DNA of 64,000 nucleotides from Halobacillus naozhouensis (GTDB lineage: Bacteria; Bacillota; Bacilli; Bacillales; Halobacillaceae). Within the stretch, counting starts at the first letter, position 1. Each line of letters begins with the position of its first letter. The translations under genes were made by a program, and so were the position numbers. Shown here one piece after another: positions 1-7,097 of this stretch. The stretch is taken from NCBI RefSeq assembly GCF_029714185.1, contig NZ_CP121671.1, positions 1,674,001-1,738,000 on the forward strand. Direction: 5' to 3'. Under the pieces are notes generated by a model. That model was given only the letters and a program-made list of their open reading frames with translations. It was not told the DNA's origin and did not search any database.

Positions 1-258
1 ATGGTTTTTAAAATAATTGGCTGGTAAAGACTTGATTTTAAGACCTAGATATCAGTGTTTACTGAGCTAATTCAATTGAGTAATACACTTTTAAGAAAAG
101 GACAGACCTTTGAGTACATATATTTTTTTGGAACTACCCGATAAATATACTCTCAGGTTAAAAGAAATGCTGCTTTCGTTTATAAGTTAGATCTTATGTG
201 CCGTTTTTATCATAGTTATACGCTTCAGGGGGATACTTTTAAAAAGGAGGTGGTTTCA

Positions 259-531
259 ATGGATATGGTGCTTATTTTTTTGTTATTAGCAACAGTTGCT
301 CCATTTATGTTTATGAATTTGAAGAAGGTGACACTTGCTGTTATTCAAACGATTCTGCTTGTAGGCATGTGGGTTTACTATTTTCAAGCGTTATTCGTTG
401 AAGCGCCTGCAGTACTCTCCTTCCCATGGTTAATGTTCTACCTAGGGCTTATCCTTTCAGAAGTGGCCTGGGTCATGATGATCATTAATGTAGTTCATTC
501 AACTACAGAATACAGGAAAAATTATGAATAA
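259..531 (+). CDS. small membrane protein, 90 aa
   Basis: A hydrophobic protein with about three membrane segments (residues 2-20, 25-43 and 55-78 of MDMVLIFLLLATVAPF...), ending in a short polar tail. I do not recognise the family. The reading frame is open upstream to 196, but the AAAAAGGAGG ribosome site at 241-250 lies eight bases before the ATG at 259, so I start there. A terminator follows within 35 bp, which makes it a single-gene unit. No function can be assigned; residence in the cytoplasmic membrane is the only safe inference. Confidence 0.7.
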   Translation: MDMVLIFLLLATVAPFMFMNLKKVTLAVIQTILLVGMWVYYFQALFVEAPAVLSFPWLMFYLGLILSEVAWVMMIINVVHSTTEYRKNYE

Positions 532-561
532 AAGAGAAGCCTCTTCTTTTCTGAACTACAT

Positions 562-612
562 CCCGAATAATGGAAACTTCTAAAAAGGAAGCGCCTCTAT
601 TCGGGTTTTTGT
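562..612 (+). terminator. intrinsic terminator after the 259-531 gene
   Basis: CCCGAATA (562-569) pairs perfectly with TATTCGGG (598-605), with a nested CTTC/GAAG stem inside, followed by TTTTT. Confidence 0.75.
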
Positions 613-821
613 CTAAATGGATAAAAAGTCTGAGTAATTGATTTCGTGAAGAGGGGAAGTATGAGTTGCTATGCTGGAAAACTAAAGAGCAGATAACTAT
701 GTATTACTTTTCAAATTATTATTCTCAGTTTATGCAAGGTATTTAAAGAATTGTGAAGAAATGTACTTAAGCTGACGTTGCAGGTTAGTTGAACAAGTTA
801 TAAATTGAATAATTTAAGGTT

Positions 822-862
822 ATAGAGCATTTCTGTGTAATGAGGAATGTTCTTTTTTTTTG
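822..862 (+). terminator. orphan terminator-like hairpin
   Basis: GAGCATT pairs with AATGTTC, followed by a run of nine T. No gene lies between the terminator at 612 and this point. The 613-820 stretch shows no convincing ORF, so this may end a small RNA or be a relic of a lost gene. Confidence 0.45.
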
Positions 863-918
863 TCTAAAATTAAGTGTACATTCCATAAGGATAAAAACAT
901 AACCTTAATCGAAAATTA

Positions 919-937
919 TTTATTGATAATCGATAAA
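919..937 (+). promoter_or_regulatory. candidate operator upstream of yoaS
   Basis: TTTATTGAT-A-ATCGATAAA is an inverted repeat with 8 of 9 positions matching, 46 bp before the yoaS start codon. It could be the binding site of the YozG-like repressor encoded in the same operon. The link is positional only. Confidence 0.35.
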
Positions 938-982
938 TTACGTGTTAAGATCAAATTTATAATCAATAAGTGAGGTGCTTTT

Positions 983-1465
983 ATGAAACGAGGATCAACA
1001 CTCTTTTTAAGGATAGCTGTTATCCTTATTGGAATCCCAATTCTTGCTCTGTGCATATTTGTGGTTCCTGAGATAGCGAATTTTGCAGCAGAATTATATC
1101 CAGATATGGCTTATATGAACTATCTCGTTTTAATCGATTTGTATGCAGCGGCGATACCTTTTTACTTTGCTCTGTATCAAGCTTTTAAACTTTTAAGCTA
1201 TATTGACAAGAACAAAGCTTTTTCAGATTTATCTGTAAGTGCTTTAAAGAATATAAAATACTGTGCCATCACAATCAGTATTTTGTATGTGGTAGGCATG
1301 CCGCTCTTTTATCTCATTGCGGAGCGAGATGACGCCCCAGGTATCATAGTACTCGGAATGATCATTATTTTTGCTTCATTGGTGATTGCAGTCTTTGCTG
1401 CTCTTCTTCAAAAGCTATTAAAAAATGCCATAGATATAAAATCAGAAAATGATCTAACGGTCTGA
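983..1465 (+). CDS. yoaS: DUF2975 membrane protein (YoaS-like)
   Basis: A 160-residue protein with four predicted membrane helices (about residues 9-30, 44-66, 92-112 and 120-143). The overall form and the partner gene match the DUF2975 family, of which B. subtilis YoaS is a member. A start at 983 has a GAGGTG site seven bases upstream. The stop is followed after 10 bp by a YozG-like helix-turn-helix regulator whose ribosome site overlaps the stop, which means translational coupling. DUF2975 proteins are typically paired with such small regulators. The biochemical role is unknown; sensing or membrane tethering of the regulator is a possibility, not shown here. Confidence 0.8.
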   Translation: MKRGSTLFLRIAVILIGIPILALCIFVVPEIANFAAELYPDMAYMNYLVLIDLYAAAIPFYFALYQAFKLLSYIDKNKAFSDLSVSALKNIKYCAITISILYVVGMPLFYLIAERDDAPGIIVLGMIIIFASLVIAVFAALLQKLLKNAIDIKSENDLTV

Positions 1466-1475
1466 GGTGAAAACA

Positions 1476-1700
1476 ATGGCGATTATAATCAATATTGATG
1501 TGATGTTGGCTAAAAGGAAAATGAGCGTAACAGAACTTTCGGAGAAGGTTGGAATAACGATGGCTAACCTTTCTATATTGAAAAATGGGAAGGCAAAAGC
1601 GATTCGATTTTCAACTTTAGAATCAATTTGTAAAGCCTTAGAATGTCAACCCGGAGATATTTTGGAATACCGTAATGATGAAGACACCCAAGATAATTAA
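1476..1700 (+). CDS. yozG: XRE-family transcriptional regulator (YozG-like)
   Basis: A 74-residue single-domain helix-turn-helix protein of the Cro/CI type. The recognition region reads SVTELSEKVGITMANLSILK, and the C-terminal part (LESICKALECQPGDILEY) is the conserved end of the small HTH_26-type regulators. I start at the ATG at 1476 because GAGGTG lies six bases upstream; a GTG at 1467 would overlap that site. It sits between a DUF2975 gene and a DUF817 gene, the same order as B. subtilis yoaS-yozG-yoaT. It probably autoregulates the operon. Confidence 0.85.
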   Translation: MAIIINIDVMLAKRKMSVTELSEKVGITMANLSILKNGKAKAIRFSTLESICKALECQPGDILEYRNDEDTQDN

Positions 1701-1716
1701 AGGGGGGTAACATGGA

Positions 1717-2520
1717 ATGAGATTGCTAAAACAACTCGTTCGTTTCGGTTGGGAGCAGGCACTATCATGCTTGTTTCCTGTCGTTATTTTTATCTCTTTG
1801 GCTGTTACAGAAATCATGCCACTCCCCGTCCTGCCACGGTATGACTGGCTGCTCATCATCTGCCTTCTGATGCAGTGGTGGATGGTGCGTTCTGGGCTTG
1901 AAACCCGGGATGAACTCAAGGTTATTACAGTATTTCACCTGATTGGGCTTGCTCTTGAACTTTTTAAGGTACATATGGGCTCCTGGTCGTATCCGGAAGA
2001 AGCATATTCCAAAATTTTAGGTGTACCTCTGTATAGCGGATTCATGTACGCAAGCGTGGCGAGTTATCTTTGCCAGGCGTGGAGGAGATTAAAGGTTGAA
2101 CTGGTTAAGTGGCCGCCGCTTTTGGTAGTGGTACCTCTTGCGGCTGCGATTTATTTGAATTTTTTCACCCATCACTATTGGATTGACGTCCGCTTTTGGT
2201 TATCTGGACTTGTAATTATCGTCTTTTGGCAATCATGGGTCACATACGAGGTAGATGGAACTCGCTACCGTATGCCACTTGCACTTTCTTTTGTGCTCAT
2301 CGGGTTCTTTATATGGATCGCCGAAAATATCGCCACGTACTTTGGAGCTTGGGAATACCCATACCAAACCGATGCATGGAGTCTCGTTCATCTAGGTAAG
2401 GTGAGTTCATGGCTCTTATTAGTGATTGTCAGCTTTCTTATAGTGGCGACGTTAAAGCAGGTTAAGGGAAAAGATTCGCTTAGGATAGAAAATAATAAAA
2501 AAGTCGAATCCTCAATATAG
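1717..2520 (+). CDS. yoaT: DUF817 integral membrane protein (YoaT-like)
   Basis: A 267-residue polytopic protein with seven to eight membrane segments, rich in aromatic residues (WSYPEEAYSKI, FFTHHYWIDVRFW, GAWEYPYQTDAW). The repeated W-x-YP motif near residues 90 and 215 and the length fit DUF817 and B. subtilis YoaT. The ATG at 1717 has a GGGGGG-type site nine bases upstream; an earlier ATG at 1712 hits a stop after one codon. It is the last gene of the yoaS-yozG-yoaT operon, closed by a hairpin that begins inside the coding end. Function unknown. Confidence 0.8.
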   Translation: MRLLKQLVRFGWEQALSCLFPVVIFISLAVTEIMPLPVLPRYDWLLIICLLMQWWMVRSGLETRDELKVITVFHLIGLALELFKVHMGSWSYPEEAYSKILGVPLYSGFMYASVASYLCQAWRRLKVELVKWPPLLVVVPLAAAIYLNFFTHHYWIDVRFWLSGLVIIVFWQSWVTYEVDGTRYRMPLALSFVLIGFFIWIAENIATYFGAWEYPYQTDAWSLVHLGKVSSWLLLVIVSFLIVATLKQVKGKDSLRIENNKKVESSI

Positions 2521-2541
2521 TGAGGAATTCGACCTTTTTAG
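2499..2541 (+). terminator. terminator of the yoaS-yozG-yoaT operon
   Basis: GTCGAATCCTCA (2503-2514) pairs with TGAGGAATTCGAC (2521-2533), one bulge, and is followed by CTTTTTA. The left arm is the end of the yoaT coding sequence. Nothing further is visible between 2542 and 2746. Confidence 0.8.
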
Positions 2542-2746
2542 GTTGAAGTTCTCCTAGCTTACGAAACTGTGAATAAGATAAATTGGAAAAAGCAACGCCT
2601 GAATTGTTGTTTTTTCTTTATAAATAGCTTTTGATATAATACTGCAGAAATCATTTATTAGGAATTATTGTGAAAAAAAGAGTTCGAATGAATGCAAGTG
2701 AGGTAATATCTTAAGGTTTGGTTAATCTATTTTCTCATCGAATAAA

Positions 2747-3334
2747 CTAATCCTTTAATCCCTTTCCATTGAGAATGTGCTGCATATATTTTTCAACCCT
2801 TGACTCTCGAGTTTTGGATTTTTTGGCTTTAGAAAAGTAAAGAATGTATGCTCTTTGCCGTCCCGGTGTCAATGCCTCAAAAGCAGTTTTCAAGGCAGGG
2901 ATTTCATCGAATTTATTTTGCAATTCTTCAGGAATTGTGAATTCAGTATTCTTTTTCACTTCTAAACCGGCTTTTTCAACTTCAATGGCCTCATAAATAT
3001 AGGCTTTCAAGATGGTTTCCATTTCAACTATTTCTTGAACATTAGTGAACCGAATTTGACGCGGAGCCTGTACATTCTCCGTTTGTTGGATTAGAACCCC
3101 ATGAGCATCCTTTAACAAGGCACCTTTGTGAAACAGAAGCGCACAATATTCTTTAAATCCATGTATTAAAACTATGTTTTTATTCTCAAACGTGTAACAA
3201 GGATGCATCCACTTAAATTCTTCGGTCAGTTCACAGTCAAGAACGATATTTCTCAACTGCTCATATTCTTCTTTCCACTTTTTGGCTTTACTTAAATATT
3301 CATCAACCTTAGGATTCATTCTACTATTTGTCAT
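2747..3334 (-). CDS. YdeI/OmdD-type conserved protein
   Basis: A 195-residue soluble protein. The N-terminal domain (KWMHPCYTFENKNIVLIHGFKEYCALLFHKGALL) is the DUF1801/YdhG-like fold. The C-terminal half (IPEELQNKFDEIPALKTAFEALTPGRQRAYILYFSKAKKSKTRESRVEK) is the YdeI-type Omp-associated 'TPGRQR' domain. The start at 3334 has GAGGGGGTG upstream; the frame stays open to 3403 only because the 5' flank carries a decayed copy of the gene's own beginning. Members are common stand-alone proteins in Bacillus with no firmly established activity. Confidence 0.8.
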   Translation of the reverse strand: MTNSRMNPKVDEYLSKAKKWKEEYEQLRNIVLDCELTEEFKWMHPCYTFENKNIVLIHGFKEYCALLFHKGALLKDAHGVLIQQTENVQAPRQIRFTNVQEIVEMETILKAYIYEAIEVEKAGLEVKKNTEFTIPEELQNKFDEIPALKTAFEALTPGRQRAYILYFSKAKKSKTRESRVEKYMQHILNGKGLKD

Positions 3335-3344
3335 CAAGGAACAC

Positions 3345-3450
3345 CCCCTCTTAAATTTTTCGATCAGCTGACAGTCAAGAATGAACATTCTCAATTTCTT
3401 CAATTCTTTTTGTCACTTTGACTTTACTTGAACATTTATCAACCTTGAAT
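3345..3450 (-). repeat. decayed duplication of the 5' end of the YdeI-like gene
   Basis: Read on the minus strand this stretch encodes KKLRMFILDCQLIEKFKRG, which mirrors YEQLRNIVLDCELTEEFKW inside the intact gene (DNA about 3213-3318). The two DNA segments align over about 100 bases with scattered mismatches. It is either a tandem duplication or the remains of a second paralogue. Confidence 0.65.
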
Positions 3451-3664
3451 CACTTTCCGTAACCCACTTGGCAAGCTTGCTTGAATCGGTTAAGACGGCC
3501 CATAACTGTTTTATGGAACTGCTGTATTGAAAATCTAGCAAAGGTCCTTACTAATATCATTATTATATCAAAATCTCATGCATATAACAGAACGGCAGAA
3601 ATTGAGTGTAATCGTAATGTCAATAGTGATCAGTGATCAGCTACATAATACGTAAAATCTTGTC

Positions 3665-3701
3665 CTAGTCTTCAAGAAAAGAGCCAGATTGTGGAATAAG
3701 G
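3665..3701 (+). repeat. partial copy of the interspersed repeat (3' module)
   Basis: Carries AGTCTTCAAGAAAAGAGCC and GATTGTGGAATAAGG, the flank and 3' module of the family, but lacks the GCGC hairpin. It lies between two minus-strand genes, so its orientation is not explained by the neighbours. The rest of 3451-3733 shows nothing. Confidence 0.6.
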
Positions 3702-3733
3702 CCTACTGAGCTAACGGGGAGTTTAGTTAAATT

Positions 3734-3762
3734 AAAAAGCACTTGGAAATAAGGTGCTTTTA
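3734..3762 (-). terminator. terminator of the CBO0543-type gene
   Basis: On the minus strand AAAAGCACCTT pairs with AAGTGCTTTTT and runs into T-rich sequence; the hairpin overlaps the stop codon. Confidence 0.7.
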
Positions 3763-4344
3763 TTTGGGAATGGGAGGATCAAATATTATAAATAATAATG
3801 AAATATTTAATGCTGCTAAAAGCCACGCAACCCAAGGTTTCCATTGATGAATAGGTAATATAGAGAATGTTACTATATTGAAGATAAAAGACCATGTTAG
3901 TGTCCAGCCATAATGGTGTGTAATACTTTGGTTATAATAAGCTATTGTCTCAACAGCTTGAAAAGTCAGAGACCAAACGATTATCCAACATACTTTTTTC
4001 AATATTGACTTAGAAAATCTTCCTAAATACACAACAATGACGAAAGGACTGATCAAAAATGTTATTGCAATAGCGATAACCGTATGTGTAGGGAGGAAAA
4101 GGTGGTCAATCCCAACAGGGCGAAATTCCCACACCCTGTAATTATGAAGTAGGGTACAATAAAGCAGGTTTCCAATAATCCAGAATAAAAGGGTAGGATA
4201 TAATTCATTCCAGCGTTTCCAGACTCCAAAAAATAATCCCACTATTATAAAAAATAGTACAAATGAAGTTTGCATGAAAATCCCCTTAAGAATATGTAAG
4301 TTCCTATTAATTATTTCCAATACACCGTGAATTATTTTCTGCAT
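3760..4344 (-). CDS. CBO0543-type polytopic membrane protein
   Basis: A 194-residue protein with five or six membrane helices starting around residue 24 (FVLFFIIVGLFFGVW). Features such as RWNELYPTLLFWIIGNLLYCTLLHNYRVWEF and THTVIAIAITFL match the CBO0543 family of small Firmicutes membrane proteins. Two starts are possible: 4344 with AAAGGA seven bases upstream, or 4275 (MQTSFVLFF) with AAGGGG six bases upstream; the second would begin directly at the first helix. It is a single gene closed by its own hairpin. No function is known for the family. Confidence 0.65.
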   Translation of the reverse strand: MQKIIHGVLEIINRNLHILKGIFMQTSFVLFFIIVGLFFGVWKRWNELYPTLLFWIIGNLLYCTLLHNYRVWEFRPVGIDHLFLPTHTVIAIAITFLISPFVIVVYLGRFSKSILKKVCWIIVWSLTFQAVETIAYYNQSITHHYGWTLTWSFIFNIVTFSILPIHQWKPWVAWLLAALNISLLFIIFDPPIPK

Positions 4345-4439
4345 TTCATATTCCTTTGGGGTTAGTAGTTTTTACGTAAGTGAACTGCAGTTCCTTTAAT
4401 GAGAGCCAATGTGTTTAACCTCTCATAGCCATCAAATTT

Positions 4440-5465
4440 TTAAAGCTGATAGTAATTTTGGATTTTTGGAAAGTGAATCGTAACCTTTGTATATTCATTC
4501 TCTTCCGATCCAATCGTGATGTTATGGCCTAATTTATTCGCCAATTGTTTAGCGAGATATAACCCCATCCCGGTGGATTTAGCATAGTTTCTTCCGGTAG
4601 CTCCGGTAAAGCCTTTTTCAAATACACGATTTATATCTTCTGGCTTAATACCAATTCCATTATCCTGAATTAGAAGTCGCTTTTCATTGCTGTCTTCTTC
4701 AAATAGAACGGCAATAGTACCATCCTCATCTGTGTACTTTAGGGCATTAGCAAATAATTGATCAATAATGAATCCAAACCATTTTTTATCACTTTGGACA
4801 AATTGTTCCGTGTCATCCATTTCAAAATGAATCCCTTTATTTATAAATAGTTTCGCGTATTTTTTTACACTGTTTTTGATAAGTTGGTTGGTGCTAACCT
4901 CAGATATAAAATAGTCTTTAGAGAATGAATCAATACGAGAGTAGTAAAGTGCTTGTTCGATGTAACCATCAATTTTATGGAGCTCATCCTCAAATTTATC
5001 GATTAAAAAATTTGTCGTCTTATCTTCGCAGTTTTCCATTAGTAGGCGGCTTGCCGCGATTGGGATTTTCACTTCATGGATCCACGATATAATAAATTCC
5101 TGTTGATCGAGTTTTTGATCGTATAAAGTTTCTAAATGTTTAACGTGCTCCTTATGGTTTTTTTTCAAAAGGTTGAAGATTAGCTTCTGTTCGTTATTCT
5201 GGCCATCGGGCATTCTGGCCATCGTTTCTTCCTGATTACTTTCAATCAGATTCTTAATTTCCTGGTAGAACATCCTTCGATAGAAATAGCCAATGGTAAT
5301 GTACAGGCTTGCAATGACGAAGCAAATAATATTGGTGTACAGGATTTTGTTAAACGGATTTACTTGATTAAAACCAAGGAACATAATTAGCGATACGAAT
5401 GACATAATGAGGAGGTAAAGTACGACGAAATAACGTTTATCTTTTACATATTCTAAGAAACTCAC
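4440..5465 (-). CDS. bceS: BceS-type intramembrane-sensing histidine kinase
   Basis: A 341-residue sensor kinase with two N-terminal helices (about 11-31 and 40-60) and almost no external loop, the hallmark of BceS-like kinases that are told of drug flux by their transporter. The H-box is SWIHEVKIPIAASRLL with phospho-accepting H130. The N-box is QLFANALKYT, G1 is DNGIGI and G2 is STGMGLYLAKQL. Its start overlaps the stop of the response regulator by four bases. The divergent ABC genes complete a BceRS-BceAB module against cell-wall-active peptide antibiotics. YxdK and PsdS are equally close in form, so the drug is unknown. Confidence 0.88.
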   Translation of the reverse strand: MSFLEYVKDKRYFVVLYLLIMSFVSLIMFLGFNQVNPFNKILYTNIICFVIASLYITIGYFYRRMFYQEIKNLIESNQEETMARMPDGQNNEQKLIFNLLKKNHKEHVKHLETLYDQKLDQQEFIISWIHEVKIPIAASRLLMENCEDKTTNFLIDKFEDELHKIDGYIEQALYYSRIDSFSKDYFISEVSTNQLIKNSVKKYAKLFINKGIHFEMDDTEQFVQSDKKWFGFIIDQLFANALKYTDEDGTIAVLFEEDSNEKRLLIQDNGIGIKPEDINRVFEKGFTGATGRNYAKSTGMGLYLAKQLANKLGHNITIGSEENEYTKVTIHFPKIQNYYQL

Positions 5466-6133
5466 TGGATGACATATCCTTCGCCTTTTTTGGTGGTAAT
5501 GAAGTTTTCTTTGCTAAGGATGGCTAATTTCTTACGTAATCGATTAACATTTACAGTTAATGTATTATCATCTACAAAATTTTCATCTTTCCAAAGTGTT
5601 CGCATGATCTTATTTCGACTGACAATTTTTCCTTTATTCTGGATAAGGAGTTTTAAAATAATGAATTCCGTTTTTGTCAGTTCTGCTTTTTTATCCGCGC
5701 AATGGACATCCCAATCCTTTAAATCTAAGACAATTCCATCATGCTCGAGTACGTTTGACTGTGTGTCCGTGTACGAATAAGATCTGCGCAAGAGAGCGTT
5801 GACTTTGGCCATTAATACGTCCGTATCAAATGGCTTTTGAATAAAATCATCCCCGCCCATATTCATTGCCATAATCATATCCATTGGTGTATTACGAGAG
5901 GAAATGAATATAATAGGTGCTTTTGAAACTTCTCTTATTTTGTCACACCAGTAAAATCCGTCAAAAGAGGGAAGATTAATATCTAATAAAAGAAGTTCTG
6001 GCTTTTCAATTAAAAATTCCCCCAATATCCTATCAAAGGCTTCTAATTTAACTACTTTCAATCCCCATTTCTCTATTGTTTCTCCAAGCATATCTCTAAT
6101 CGTTGGTTCATCTTCTACGATCATAATTTTCAT
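5462..6133 (-). CDS. bceR: BceR-type response regulator (OmpR/PhoB family)
   Basis: A 223-residue regulator. The receiver domain begins MKIMIVEDEP; D51 in LLLLDINLP is the phospho-acceptor, followed by conserved S/T (ISSRN) and K (IQKPFD). The C-terminal winged helix carries ELTKTEFIILKLLIQNKG and DDNTLTVNVNRLRKKL. I use the ATG at 6133 because GGGAGTG precedes it by six bases; the frame is open to 6157. It is co-transcribed with the kinase. It probably activates the divergent ABC operon through the TGACA-N4-TGTAA site in the intergenic region. Confidence 0.9.
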   Translation of the reverse strand: MKIMIVEDEPTIRDMLGETIEKWGLKVVKLEAFDRILGEFLIEKPELLLLDINLPSFDGFYWCDKIREVSKAPIIFISSRNTPMDMIMAMNMGGDDFIQKPFDTDVLMAKVNALLRRSYSYTDTQSNVLEHDGIVLDLKDWDVHCADKKAELTKTEFIILKLLIQNKGKIVSRNKIMRTLWKDENFVDDNTLTVNVNRLRKKLAILSKENFITTKKGEGYVIQ

Positions 6134-6220
6134 CTTTCTCACTCCCGACCGTTCCATTCATTAGGATGCGAATCATCCTTTATCTAATACTAATCTAAAC
6201 AAAGAATTTTTGCATCGTAG

Positions 6221-6234
6221 TGACAAAATTGTAA
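6221..6234 (+). promoter_or_regulatory. BceR-type operator TGACA-N4-TGTAA
   Basis: TGACA AAAT TGTAA fits the established TNACA-N4-TGTAA consensus of BceR/PsdR-like regulators. It lies 96 bp before the ABC gene, with a plausible -10 hexamer GATAAT at 6261-6266. Confidence 0.75.
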
Positions 6235-6329
6235 GGTTAGAGCTGGTAACCGTAAGATTAGATAATGATTCCTTGTTGTAGAATGAAATCAGGAAATAAA
6301 TTACGTTCTTAAATGGAGGAATGACATAA

Positions 6330-7097
6330 ATGAAAACGATAGTAGATGCAAAACGAGTTAAGAAAGTATATGGAGCAAAGGGAAATGTGTTTTCCGCCTT
6401 GGATGAGATCGATTTAACTGTAAAACAAGGTGAATTTGTTGGGATTATGGGTCCTTCTGGTGCTGGGAAGTCGACACTTCTAAATATATTGGCAACGATT
6501 GATGAAGCGACATCTGGTGATATTTCGATTGATGGGACAAATATCATCAACATGAGTGAGGAACAATTGTCTACTTGCAGAAGGGATAAACTGGGGTTCA
6601 TTTTCCAGGATTATAACCTGTTAGATACCTTAACGGTAAAAGAAAATATAATCCTGCCCCTTGCATTAGCAAAAATGAATACGAAAGAATTGGAAAGCCA
6701 AGTAAACGTGGTGGCAAATAAATTTGGTATTGGTTCTATTTTAGAAAAAAAACCCTACCAGATATCAGGAGGACAAAAACAACGAACAGCGGCCGTTCGT
6801 GCAATTGTTTCCAAACCTAGTCTGATCCTTGCTGATGAGCCTACAGGTGCGTTAGATTCCAAGTCGGCAACAGATTTGTTGGAAAGTTTGAAATCGCTAA
6901 GCGAAGAGGATCAAGCAACCATTTTATTGGTAACACATGACGCATACGCAGCGAGCTATTGCCAGCGTGTCTTATTTATAAAAGATGGCAAACTTTTTAC
7001 GGAACTTGTAAAAGGCAAGGAATCCCGCAAAGATTACTTCAACAAAGTGTTAGATGTATTGTCTGCGCTCGGGGGTGGGGCAGATGACATTATTTAG
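6330..7097 (+). CDS. bceA: BceA-type ABC transporter ATP-binding protein
   Basis: A 255-residue ATPase of the MacB/BceA group. Walker A is GPSGAGKST (residues 41-49), the Q-loop is IFQDYNLL, the signature is ISGGQKQR and Walker B is LILADEPTGALD. The H-loop is LLVTHD. It starts at an ATG preceded by TGGAGGAATGACAT. The end overlaps the permease start by 14 bases. With the permease it forms the target-protection and signalling transporter of the Bce system, driving release of lipid II-cycle intermediates from peptide antibiotics. Transcription is probably switched on by the divergent regulator. Confidence 0.9.
   Translation: MKTIVDAKRVKKVYGAKGNVFSALDEIDLTVKQGEFVGIMGPSGAGKSTLLNILATIDEATSGDISIDGTNIINMSEEQLSTCRRDKLGFIFQDYNLLDTLTVKENIILPLALAKMNTKELESQVNVVANKFGIGSILEKKPYQISGGQKQRTAAVRAIVSKPSLILADEPTGALDSKSATDLLESLKSLSEEDQATILLVTHDAYAASYCQRVLFIKDGKLFTELVKGKESRKDYFNKVLDVLSALGGGADDII

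Noticed and set aside
1..258. Gene at the left edge
   Set aside because: No coding signal, ribosome site or hairpin is convincing; the frame starting at base 1 stops after eight codons.
1638..1974. Two minus-strand ORFs opposite yozG and yoaT
   Set aside because: Shadows of real genes; no ribosome site and low-complexity, Ser/Arg-rich translations.
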